A stretch of DNA of 64,000 nt from Lindgomyces ingoldianus. Taxonomy: Eukaryota > Ascomycota > Dothideomycetes > Pleosporales > Lindgomycetaceae. The translations under genes and the position numbers were made by a program. The notes beneath the pieces are model-generated. The model searched no databases and had not been told where the DNA came from. It saw only the letters and a list, made by a program, of their open reading frames with translations. The stretch is taken from positions 422,611 through 486,610 of the forward strand of contig NW_022985195.1 in NCBI RefSeq assembly GCF_010093535.1, read 5' to 3'. This document shows, in pieces, positions 18,859-29,104 of this stretch; the stretch's first letter is position 1, and each line of letters starts with the position of its first letter.

Positions 18859-21157
18859 ACAGCTGGATCTCGTCGCATTTAGAATATCATACGGTTTTGT
18901 AGATATTCATTTCCGCACAATCGTAGTGCATCTCGCGTCTTTGTTCGCACTGCTTTAAATTCCAAGTCAACACTCCCATTTTCACACAGCAAAAGTATAT
19001 TGCGAGTTCTAAAAAAGCCTTTGTCGGTATTTTCATAAAGAGTGATCCCATTACCATACCCTCTCATTCAAGACCTGAAAGACGTAAACAAAGAACCCAA
19101 GCAATAGTATTCATTTTAGACACTCCTAGACCATTTACACGCCCATAAATCTACACAACCCGCGAAGGTCTAGCCTGCATCTTCCAGTCCTGTCATGTGT
19201 CAAGGTAGTAAACCTTCGCTAGACGCACCACCACATGACATCCAGCTATAACCCCTAACAACTCATGTAGGACGGCTAAAAAGCGGCCCACTAGAATTGG
19301 TATGCCCACAACCTCCACCGAGGGTACCCCCTACATCCCAAGATCCAGATCTAGAGCCTCCTGATGAAGTTCTTCACCTCCCTACCCTTTCCGACCAACA
19401 CTGCCCTACACCTTCGCGAAGAAAAAAAAAGCCGCACCTACTGGAAAGAGGGGAAACCAACCGGCCACTTGTTTCACACAAGAACAAGATATTTAGATTT
19501 GTTGTATCCTATGAGTGGAAATGGGGTGCGGCTAAAACAATAGCTCGAGCTGAGACTCCGTATCTACTGCATGCTTTTTGTGGACTCAGGGAAGCGCTAA
19601 GAGGATTTAATCTTCTGTGGTGAATGGGACTAACAATTGCTAGGCTGCATCTGCCTTGTACCTCTTTCAGCCACACAGCCAAAAAAAACACCTCCTCGTG
19701 TTAGGGAAAGGGAGTACAAGGCCAGAAAGCATTGCGAAGGAACCTGAGAAGGGATGCCGAGCGAAACCCTTCTTAATCAGCTGTAGTTATTAGCTGGAGT
19801 GCTCGGATAGTCGAATCTGGTGGATAGACCATGCCAGTCAACTAAGTCACCTGGACTGTACCAATTCAGACTTCTCGACGATGGATGATATTTGTGATGT
19901 TCCAAGTGGTGGAGAGTGTAATGACTGATGAAGTTGGATTTCAGTTGTGGCTTAGGCCATGTTCGTACCTTCCAGTCCACATACGTCATCCCCCAAAGGT
20001 TATTTCGACATTCTGCAGCCCTCCTCAGACTTCACCCCTAACCAGCGACTGCATCTGTCACTAACCCTTGGAGAAAGTATGGCATCAAAGTTAAAGCCAA
20101 GATTCCGGTACAGGACAGAGCAGGATCCGAACACGATGTTAGAATAAGCACGTTTCTCAACGCACACCTGGGTGAGCATCGATCCTTCAGGAAGGCCAGG
20201 AAGAGCACGGGAAGAGTCGACGGATACCAAGAGGACAAGAAATTAAAACATGCTAATGAAAGAGGAAGGATGCGGAATAAGTTGAGGCACCCTCGTCGTA
20301 GTAATTTCTTCCCAGCATTTGCCTCCACTCAGACCACGAACTTGGGCGAAGAAACCGGAAGCTCAAGTACGACGGTACTACTGGACGGTTCTCCTATCGA
20401 AGGATGGATGGCAATGTTTCACCTGCCTTGGCTCGTCACCTAAGAGTTAATAACTGGGAAGTGCGACGCACTCGATATTGCGGCACAGCATTCCTTGCGT
20501 TGGTAAGGTTGTGATAGAGGAGCTCACTAGTCTGTATGTACCGCAAGGCTGACCCGACCTGAAATTACCGTATATTTTCTACAACACGTACTCCCCGATA
20601 GACAGCAGAGCATCTGCTGTGAGTCAGCAAGTTATTAAAGAAGCTCACAACATCGTGACGTCCGGAAGGAGAAATCAGCCGGTCACATCCCAGTCTCGAT
20701 ACCATCGAGCCATCTTTCGCCCAGCACCACTTGGCCTGCTGCCTGGACGGATCATAGCTGACGCCTGCTAAGGCTACTTCTGACCAGTCAAATTGTTGCA
20801 TGAGGGGCGAATAAATTTTACAGATCCTCTGCCAAGGTCTCCTTATCCAGAATCGTAGATATTGAGACTATTTTGGGGGCCGAACCATTCCAACAACATC
20901 CTACTGGGCCCTTCTCACAGCCACCGACGGCCATAGCGCCTCACTCCAATTTGTGTGCCTGGCCTCGAATTTCCCTCCCACGGCTCACGAGGTTTCCTAG
21001 ATAAGTTGACCAAATTCCATCGTTTCCGTCTACACTTGCCTCAATTCTTCGTCAAACCAGCGCTGCTTTCGGTCTCTCGTTCATGAAACTTCTGTTTAAC
21101 TTCTATCGAAATCTTCCACACTCGCTTCCACCTATACAATCTAATACACCAATCATA
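18859..21157. other. Gene-poor stretch (2.3 kb)
   Basis: No ORF shows protein-like composition, motifs or plausible splice partners. The last ~100 bp are the likely 5' UTR of the next gene. Low-grade repeat relics are possible but cannot be delimited. Confidence 0.45.
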
Positions 21158-21979
21158 ATGTCTCCAATTCTCTCAGCCCTCTTCTTCGCGGCCTCCGTGA
21201 CTGCTCAAATAACAACTTCTATGTGGATGCCCGGAGGCAACGACGACGAAGTCGGCTTCTACGGCTCTGTAGTTGCCGCAGACAACAACGGAAAAACCAC
21301 ACTCGCAATCATGTACGACAACGACACCGATCCAAGCTACTACAGCCACTACAAAAACAACCCGCAAACTGTTACGATTGGCGAAACGTGGTTCGAATCT
21401 GTCGTCACGACTACAGCGAACTTCTACGAGGGCGACATGACTGTCGGCTTGACTTGCGAGGTAGAAATGGCCACTCGAGCAAAGCCAACTTGTACCTACT
21501 CCATGGGTGGCAAGGCTCCTTTCTCGTCATACTGTGAGGATTACAGCACGTATACTGAAGTGTACACGACGACCCAACTGTACACATATCGTACTGGTGT
21601 AAGGACGTATATTCAAACATACGATGAGAGCGAATACATCCCTTCATTCTGCTTAACGGGGTCTACGCTTCCTAAGAGCATTGCAATACAGACAATCGCG
21701 CTGTCAAGGAGCATGATTGGAACGTATCAGCTGGTCATCACTGCTGGCCAAGAGAAGCTGGCTGCGACGACTGGCGCCACTCCTACCGTCTCTGGTGCTC
21801 AAATTACCGGTTTGAGCACCGCCACTAGCTCCAGCACCAGTGCTGTAAACACTGGCGCTGCCAGCTCTCCCAATGGAACTGCCTCTGCTCCCCCACTTGG
21901 AACTGGTGCCGCGGCATCGATTATGACGATGGCACCTGCGCTAGCAGGATTGGGCGCTGCTATTGCGGTATTCCTGTGA
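21158..21979 (+). CDS. Secreted GPI-anchor-type surface protein, unknown function
   Basis: I start at the ATG at 21158, which gives 273 residues and an immediate signal peptide (M-S-P-I-L-S-A-L-F-F-A-A-S-V-T-A-Q). An upstream in-frame ATG at 21083 would bury that peptide. The mature part has an M-W-M-P-G-G-N-D-D-E-V-G-F-Y-G-S-V start, a few cysteines and N-glycosylation sites. Then comes a Ser/Thr/Ala-rich stretch (about 195-245). The end is hydrophobic (A-P-A-L-A-G-L-G-A-A-I-A-V-F-L) with small residues before it, which is the pattern of a GPI attachment signal. This resembles a common class of ascomycete cell-wall proteins. No enzymatic motif is visible. Confidence 0.75.
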   Translation: MSPILSALFFAASVTAQITTSMWMPGGNDDEVGFYGSVVAADNNGKTTLAIMYDNDTDPSYYSHYKNNPQTVTIGETWFESVVTTTANFYEGDMTVGLTCEVEMATRAKPTCTYSMGGKAPFSSYCEDYSTYTEVYTTTQLYTYRTGVRTYIQTYDESEYIPSFCLTGSTLPKSIAIQTIALSRSMIGTYQLVITAGQEKLAATTGATPTVSGAQITGLSTATSSSTSAVNTGAASSPNGTASAPPLGTGAAASIMTMAPALAGLGAAIAVFL

Positions 21980-22987
21980 TGGAAATGAGGGATGGCATTG
22001 GTGTAAACATTTTTCGTCGAACAGCTTTTCACAGAAGAGTGTCATAATATCCAAGCATAAAAGCCGGAGTCAGGGACGGTCGCATGTTTTACATTTCCTC
22101 TCCGTGGGGTTGTAGCGCGACCACGACACGTGTGATACCCGAATCGAGGGAGATAATCATAATGAAGATAGTAATTCCACTAGCCTGTCCTTACTATGGG
22201 GTCCGTGATATGCGCTCCTTTTCAACTTAGGCTTCCATATTTCGCTCCTAAATATGGCAAGGTGAAGTGGGCGAAGGATCGCGTAATTAGAGTTGGAAGC
22301 CAGATACAAGTATTACTATTGCACACTAGGGCTTGTAAGGCTTCCATCGGTCTGAAATATGGGAACGGCGTGATTCTGTAATGCTGCGCCTCATCACCCA
22401 ACGTAACACTACACAGGGCGCTGTTGTAGAACAGGAATCTGCATCCTGCAAGATATTTAATTGATCCAATACATCCTGCTAAATGTCACACAATAGATGC
22501 AAATATGCTATAAGCTGAGCTTGCAAGTGCAACAAGGGTGAAATTACGCATTATGTTGACTTATTCGTTTGAGGGGGATAAGCGATGTGACAAAGGAATC
22601 ATGCTAGGATCCCTGTCTTGGCTAATGATCATTTCACATTGGGTCGGAATGAACCTAGCTACTTCCTATACATTTGCTTAAGACAATCTTGTCTTAGAAA
22701 AACGTATTCGGAATTCTACATCTTGTAGTTTGGCACTGTTGGAGATACAGCGGTAACCCGCTTTGCTGAGTATGTTTATGGGCGTTTAGTGAACTTTGAA
22801 AGGCTGAGAATGGGATGTTGGATGCTGTCGAATTTTATTAGAGATGGAGAGACGGAGTGAAGCAGATAAAGGAAATAATGACTAAAAAGACAAAGTTGTC
22901 AAACTTAGGAGTTGTGAAGTGAGCATTACGTTCACCTATATATAGCGAAGCCCCAAATCATTCTCACCACTGTCACTCCCTTCACCC
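21980..22987. other. Convergent intergenic region
   Basis: About 1 kb between two convergent genes, with no supported gene. The 3' UTRs of both neighbours lie here. Confidence 0.5.
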
Positions 22988-24728
22988 TTATATATCCCCA
23001 CCATACTTCACTCCATTTCCTTTGAATGCTCCATGAAACCCGAAAGCCATTGGACCTTCCATTTCCGCTCTTCCCTTCTCCTTCATCGTCCTCGCATCTA
23101 GACACAATAGATAACTCTTTCCATTAACTCCATCTAATACCACACTCAAGAGTACCCCGTTATCTTCTTCCTTCCCCTCCGGATCTCCCACAAAGATCGG
23201 TTCACCTGGTGTATGCGCTTCCGTCTCCCAAAACACCGCTGTTTGAGTGTTGCTGTCAAATTTGACGAGCCCATCCATGAACGAGGATTTCAGTCGGTCG
23301 GCTACACCATAGGTGTAGCGGTGTGGCCGGGTGATGTAGGCAGGGTTCATGGTGGGCAGCTCGGATGAAAGGGGTTTAGGGGCTTTGTAGACGAGCTCTG
23401 CGGTTCGGTGGGTTGACGGGGATATACTACTATTGATAGCGGAGAGCCGAAAACGCGCGAGGCTTGGGAGGCAGGTCTCTCTCTTCTTTCCAACATAAGT
23501 TTCATGGCCTTTGCCGCAGCTAATTAAATTATCGTAGTAGAAGCGGTGGATTAGGTCAAGGTTGTCATAGAGCGACAACTCGCAGATGATGTCGGTCTCG
23601 TTTGTATTGTTGGATGAGGGTTCGTCCCAGGCGTTAATGGTGTGGAAGCAGAAAAATGGGTCGCTTTCATATGTTGCTACGAGTCCCTTACCATGGCGGC
23701 GATCGACCACGTACCAGACTGCTTTCTTGGAAGGATCGAAGGGCTCGATGGCATCCACGACGTTCTTGTGGTATAATACTGATAAGCCATTGTAGGCGAT
23801 GTGGCTGTTCCAGACGCACAAAACGACATAGTTTCCGCTGAGAAAAAGCGAGTGGATATACGCCGGTGTCCCGGAAAATTTGGCAAGAATTGTGGTTTTG
23901 CCGGTCGACACAGATGTACAGAATATGCGGTAGGTAGATGCACGTCCAAAATCGAGGTTGAAATTGTAGATGTCGCCAGTATTTGGATCAGATTTCGCAT
24001 GAGCGCATGAGAACGGGCCTTTTAGGTCGGGGTGGAGACTTCTCTGGCTAGCGATTCCCTCAGGCTCCAGAGTCTCTGGATCAATTCTCCTGAATACGTT
24101 CGCATCGGTCTTGACATGCAGCGTCTCTATACCGGCGCTATGTCCATTAACTATGGAAGTCTTCTCATCACTCGGGGTGTAACCGCCACCGGGCATGTTG
24201 ATTGATAGGGTCACACCTATATTCCCCGCTTCCCTTTCGGCCACAAATATGCTCATGACCTTCTTGAAGAAGGCCTTACATGGATCGCGCTTCGCTCCAA
24301 ATGTAATGCCGTCTATCTTTCCAGTCCTCTTCACAATTTCTAGCATCTTGTCTACAACTCTTCTTGAGCGGTATGTCACTCGAGGAGAGCCACCTTTGGG
24401 GCATTCGATCTGAAATCTATGTACGGCAGAGAGCCCATCAAACCAATGATTGGCAGCCCAAGTATTACCTTTCGAAGTTTCGACTTTGTATCCGAGAGGG
24501 CCCGTTCTGTAGAGGACGCCTGCTGCGTATGATGGAATGTGTCCTTTGATAGTGAGTTGGACAGGAGTAGTTTGTTCATAGTCGGTGTCGAACTGGTAGG
24601 AGCAGTTAGAATGAGGATATATATAATGCTGGATGCTCGAAGATATCACTGCGCGATAAACGCGCATCGGATATACTAGCACGCGATGGGAAGAAGCTTA
24701 CTCCCGGATCGTTCGGCCAGGACGACAT
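22988..24728 (-). CDS. Carotenoid oxygenase (carotenoid cleavage dioxygenase family)
   Basis: Exons are 24702-24728 and 22988-24592. The first exon codes only nine residues (M-S-S-W-P-N-D-P-G). A 109-bp intron (GTAAGC...ACCAG) leads to F-D-T-D-Y-E-Q-T-T-P-V-Q-L, the usual N-terminus of fungal family members; total 543 residues. N-H-W-F-D-G-L and R-T-G-P motifs are present. Four histidines expected to bind the catalytic iron can be placed in C-A-H-A-K, Y-I-H-S-L-F, F-C-F-H-T-I-N-A-W-D-E and F-G-F-H-G-A-F. Family members cleave carotenoids or stilbenoids with O2; the fungal examples Cao-1, Cao-2/CarT and CarX differ in substrate, which I cannot assign. No carotenoid biosynthesis genes or opsin lie in the window. 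Confidence 0.9.
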
Positions 24729-26057
24729 TTTGCCTTAGATGTGAGGTGCGTAGGAGAGGAGTGAGTTGGGAGAGTGCGATAGAGGCCTGTTACGGCGTAG
24801 AAGAGGATGATGCCGCTCGAACAAACAAGGTAGCGGCGAGGTCTGAGTAGGAAGTAGCGGTTGACGTTGGATTGACGAAAAGAACCGTAGAGAGTTGAAG
24901 AATGATACAACGGCTACATCAGAGAGGGTTCGATCGCGATTCAAATTACAGCACTCTCTCATGTCTACTATTTATATTGCCTCATCTGCCTACAGGCTGA
25001 CACACCTCAGTACCACAACGGGCGTAACAATTACATGACATCTTCGATTCTGCCGGAAAAGCGATTCAAGAGTTTCATTTGTCAACAGCAACAAATCCTG
25101 CCCCTGTAGTGGGAAGAGACGCTGTTGCACGTGGCTTCGCTTCCCCATGCTCATTACCTTTGAAAGGCTCGTATTCGTGGAACCCAACTCCTCAGACAAA
25201 CGCTGTTCGAGTTTCAGTTGTCTTACGGACGAGAGCAGAAGAACTATTCGTTCGGCGATTTTCCGTAAGAAAGGCTGAGAACCAAAGGCTGCAAGTACAA
25301 CACTGGCAAGCATTACGGCCGTAAGGCGAGATTCGCCATGAGGGCATTAGCATCGTCGTGTAATATCAAAGGCAATGAGAAACAAAGAACGCCATGGAAA
25401 ACAAGCGTCTTTTCACCTCATCCTGTATCCGTAGTTATCGCTAGACTTCCTTTGTGCTCGAAACTTGCTGGTGGCCATGCCAAGTCCGCCTCTCCTTGAC
25501 AAAAGACTAGGTCAGATCGAGGTATTTTAAACGAAAATATTAGCACCCATTGTCCTAAAGCTCCAACTGAGAGGGACCATGGCATGGCATGGCATGGGAC
25601 AACATTGCTTGCAGTAGAGGAGTGCAACATCAAATGTGAAGGGTGGAGGAGGTGTGATGAGAGTGGGTACGGAATGCGGGGCTAGCGAAGGTTCGGAAAT
25701 TTTAGGCGAGACCCAAGGATGTTCGGAAGTACTTCGTAGATGGGAAGGTTATGGGGAGCTTTGTATATACTTTCATGGCGGAAGATCACGAAGAGTGAAG
25801 GCGATGGTCTAGGTAGTAATAAGTGCATTCCATTATCCCTCGTGTCACCTTCATCTTCTTCAACTGTTCAACATTTCTGAATCGGCACTAGTCCTATCAG
25901 AGCTTAGACCACCCGTCTTTCAGCCCTACACACGAGCCTCAACTTGCATCACCAAATGCCGATCACAACTTCCAAAATTCTACTGCTTTACCACCAACCT
26001 TTCCCAATTTCGCCCTTAGCTCGCCGCTAGGGAACAACACACCCATATCCTGTCGCC
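24729..26057. other. Divergent intergenic region
   Basis: About 1.3 kb between the carotenoid oxygenase (minus) and a coiled-coil gene (plus). No supported gene. A short GGCAT tandem (CATGGCATGGCATGGCATGG) lies at about 25578-25597. Confidence 0.5.
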
Positions 26058-27101
26058 ATGGGCACAGTCCCCTCCGTAATACGACAGATCCTCAACCATA
26101 TCCTCCCGTTCACAAATCCCGCCACACCCCTCATCCAGGACCTAATACACACGCTCCTCCTCTGCGGAACACTCTACTATGCCCCCGCACTAGCCGAGAG
26201 ATACCACAGCCAGCAACTCGATGACCGAATACCTCCAGCCGAGCCAGACCTCGACAATACCGCCGATCACGCCCTCACAGATGATCCCCCTTCACCCAAC
26301 GCCAACATCCCTCTCGACGAGCGCCTCATCCTACAACCCGACAGCGACTCCGAAACTGACAGGGACAGAAATATAAACTTCATGCCCCCAGCTCCAACCC
26401 CACCTCCTGGCCCGGGTCTCGCCCAACCACCCATACCATTCGCCGACCTCGACCCAGCAGAAGGCCCAGCGGAAGGCCCAGCGGACCGGCCTCGCGCCAC
26501 GCCACAAAATCGCATCATTGGTGCCAAAAAGGCAAAATCACTCGCACGCAAAGACCAGCGTCGCGCATACCACGAATTCCACCGACAGCAAGCCGAAATA
26601 CGGCGGCAAGCCGAAGCTGCCGAGAAGGAAGAGCGCGAAGCGGAGCTATATGCTGAGAAAGCGCGACGAGCCGAGGTGGAACGCGAAATAGCTGAGCGCG
26701 AGCGTCTCGGGCGTGAGAAACGGAAAGAGGATGAAAAGCGCGAGGCCGACGCCGAACTACGCCGACGTGAACGCGCTCTTGATACGGTGAGGGGGGAAGT
26801 GGAGCGGTATGGTGTTGTGAATCTGAGTGAAGTGGCAAGGGCTGAGGGGAAGAGTAGCATGTGGATTGACAAGCTTGTTCGCGCGTCAGGGATAGTAGGG
26901 AGCCTGCAAAGGCCCGAGAGAGGCGAGCATACGATTCACACGGGCGGTATGTGGATTGTAAGAATTGATAAGGAGATTATGCGCGAGGTGTATGCTAATG
27001 CCGCTGTGCATGGCGAGAAGCATCGTGGGAAGATTAGTTTTGCTGACTTTGGTAGCATAATTGAGGAAGCTGTTGAGGCGAGAGCTAGAGCCAATAGCTG
27101 A
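26058..27101 (+). CDS. Coiled-coil/winged-helix protein, DDRGK-like architecture
   Basis: A single exon of 347 residues. The N-terminus has a moderately hydrophobic stretch (about 22-46, L-I-Q-D-L-I-H-T-L-L-L-C-G-T-L). A proline/aspartate-rich linker follows to about 160, then a highly charged E/R/K/A coiled coil (about 165-245). The C-terminus (about 250-345: Y-G-V-V-N-L-S-E-V-A-R, then G-M-W-I-V-R-I-D-K-E, then I-S-F-A-D-F-G) looks like a winged helix. This order (membrane anchor, charged helix, winged helix) is that of DDRGK-domain proteins (UFBP1), which act in UFMylation at the ER in other eukaryotes. The match is architectural, and a lineage-specific fungal protein is just as possible. 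Confidence 0.6.
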   Translation: MGTVPSVIRQILNHILPFTNPATPLIQDLIHTLLLCGTLYYAPALAERYHSQQLDDRIPPAEPDLDNTADHALTDDPPSPNANIPLDERLILQPDSDSETDRDRNINFMPPAPTPPPGPGLAQPPIPFADLDPAEGPAEGPADRPRATPQNRIIGAKKAKSLARKDQRRAYHEFHRQQAEIRRQAEAAEKEEREAELYAEKARRAEVEREIAERERLGREKRKEDEKREADAELRRRERALDTVRGEVERYGVVNLSEVARAEGKSSMWIDKLVRASGIVGSLQRPERGEHTIHTGGMWIVRIDKEIMREVYANAAVHGEKHRGKISFADFGSIIEEAVEARARANS

Positions 27102-27678
27102 GAGAATTGGCCGAGTATCTGCAGAACCTGTGGGACTGGAACTGCTACAATGTAGTGTGAATCCTCAAATTAGTTTCTGCATATTGGCGCCCCCCGAAGG
27201 AGGGAATACCAACATAGAGGAATCAAAGCACTGTCTTTCTCGACAGCGTGTTTGCTCTCAGGCAATGTATTCATGTTGGTGTCTTCAAAACCAAATGCTT
27301 GAACATCCACAGGCTATATCTGAATTTAAACCCGTGATGGACAATACTTGCACTGCCAGTTGCCAAACTAAGGTCGATGATTGAGGAGCTCTCAGCCTTT
27401 TCTTCCCGAATGTAATATCAAGTATCGCTAGTGGCAACTATAGGGGGTGCTTCATCTGAAATGCATCAAATGTGTCCATTTTATTGTCATGTAACCATGA
27501 AAGAGGTGGTTATTCGCCTAGAGGACCTTACACGTCCGGGTCCCCCATGCGTCCGGAAAGACTCGCCACATGAACTCCACGCCTGCATATTGCACGCACA
27601 TGATAGCATGTCGCTAGCGCCATCGCCTTCGCATCTCTCATCTCCACCAAATCCACCTATCACCACTCCAGCACCACT
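27102..27678. other. Convergent intergenic region
   Basis: About 580 bp between convergent genes; no supported coding sequence. Confidence 0.5.
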
Positions 27679-28551
27679 CTACCGATTGCTCTTTGCTACA
27701 CGCTCCAGCTCGTCCTTCTTCTTGATAGCGTACGAGTTGCTGCTTCCCTTAGCAGCGTTGATGAGCTCTTCGGCTAGGCACTCAGCGATGCTCTTAACAT
27801 TTCGGAAGGAGGCCTCGCGGGCGCCGATGGTGAGTAGGGCGATGGCTTGGTTGACGCGGCGGAGAGGGGAGACATCGACGGCTTGACGACGGACGGTACC
27901 AGCAGATCCAATACGTGTGCTGTCTTCACGAGGTCCGCAGTTGACGATGGCGTCGACGGCGACTTGGATGGGGTTTTGGTCCGTCATGATGTGGATCTAA
28001 AATGCGACAATTTAGTGTCATCATTTCCTCAAAATAAACTGCGTAAATGATTTGTTCATGGTGTTCCAGAGAGAGGCGTGCAAAAAGGTGTTTGGGTTTC
28101 GGGTGACGTACGATCTCGAAAGAGTGGGCAACAATGCGCACAGCCATGAGCTTCTTGCCGTTGTTACGACCGTTCATCATGAGCGAGTTGGTGAGACGCT
28201 CAATGATGGGGCACTGAGCTTTCCTGAACCGCTTTACCGCATAGCGGCCAGCAGAGTGTGAGATGTAGACTGGGGATCTGATTTGGATGTAGTCGCTGGA
28301 GGAGAAAGTCTTTGTTAGCTCAGATTCTCGTAAATGACCCCTCTTACCCTCCAATGCCTCCTAGATGTGGGGAAATAGGCCGAATAGAAGTAATGGGCAG
28401 GGAAGTTGTACGTGAGAGAGATATCCCTGATTTCCACATCCTCATAGCTCCACTTGTTGAACAGCTTGATGCTGCCAATCTCCTCTGAAACATCCTTGGG
28501 GAGCACCGCGTAGCCGGAGGGGCTCTCCACTTCAACTTCGCCGTCAGACAT
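27679..28551 (-). CDS. RPS5: 40S ribosomal protein S5 (uS7)
   Basis: Three exons on the minus strand: 28412-28551, 28112-28295 and 27679-27996, 213 residues. The first junction joins D-I-S-L to [11 protein letters not shown], and the second joins A-H-S-F-E-I to I-H-I-M-T-D-Q-N-P. The C-terminal part carries the highly conserved uS7 sequence ([10 protein letters not shown], then R-R-Q-A-V-D-V-S-P) and ends E-R-V-A-K-S-N-R. The introns are 116 bp and 115 bp. The protein sits in the head of the small subunit near the E site and contacts mRNA and tRNA. Length and sequence are normal for eukaryotic uS7. Confidence 0.96.
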
Positions 28552-29104
28552 GGTTGCGACTTTTCCGAGAGACGACTGTATTCGGAGGAGGAGCAGTGAG
28601 TCGGGGGTGGGGTGTCGTCGTGTGGTCGCTGGAGTTAATCGTGAAGTTCAACACGCTGAATTTCTGTGGGAGTGCGCGAGCCTCGCCTAAATTTGGTGGC
28701 TTGGCATTTACAAGGTTCCGACCAATGAGAGATCTGTACCCTCAACACCACATCGTCCATGGATTGCATCCTCATCAATGGTGTCCCATGGCGAAGACAT
28801 CTGAGTGGCTTTGAATAACATTCTCAATTACACTAAGATACAGCGCCCAGAAGTCACTCGCATCGAACCCCAAAAGGCCATCCAAATGGGAGCCAGCCAA
28901 GCCAAGATCACACTCCCTCAACGATCGCAGCACTGCTGCCTCAAGGGAAGAAAGAAAGACCCCCAAACTCCCAGTAATGCCGCTAAGCACTCCTCCGAAA
29001 GCTAATCCCGGGTACGAGGAAATTATATAGTCTCTACATCTGATACTACGACACTGTCAGCACATCAGTTACGTCCATCGCAGAGCTTCCCGCTCCCTCA
29101 ATTG
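28552..29104. other. Intergenic region upstream of uS7
   Basis: Presumed promoter of the ribosomal protein gene and the 3' flank of the following minus-strand gene. No supported gene. Confidence 0.5.

Noticed and set aside
21083..21157. Upstream ATG for the GPI-type protein
   Set aside because: It would place 25 residues before a clear signal peptide; the ATG at 21158 gives a normal secreted protein.
26267..26872. 201-codon open frame antisense to the DDRGK-like gene
   Set aside because: It is arginine/serine/alanine low-complexity, exactly the antisense reading of the charged coiled coil; no independent start context or family likeness.
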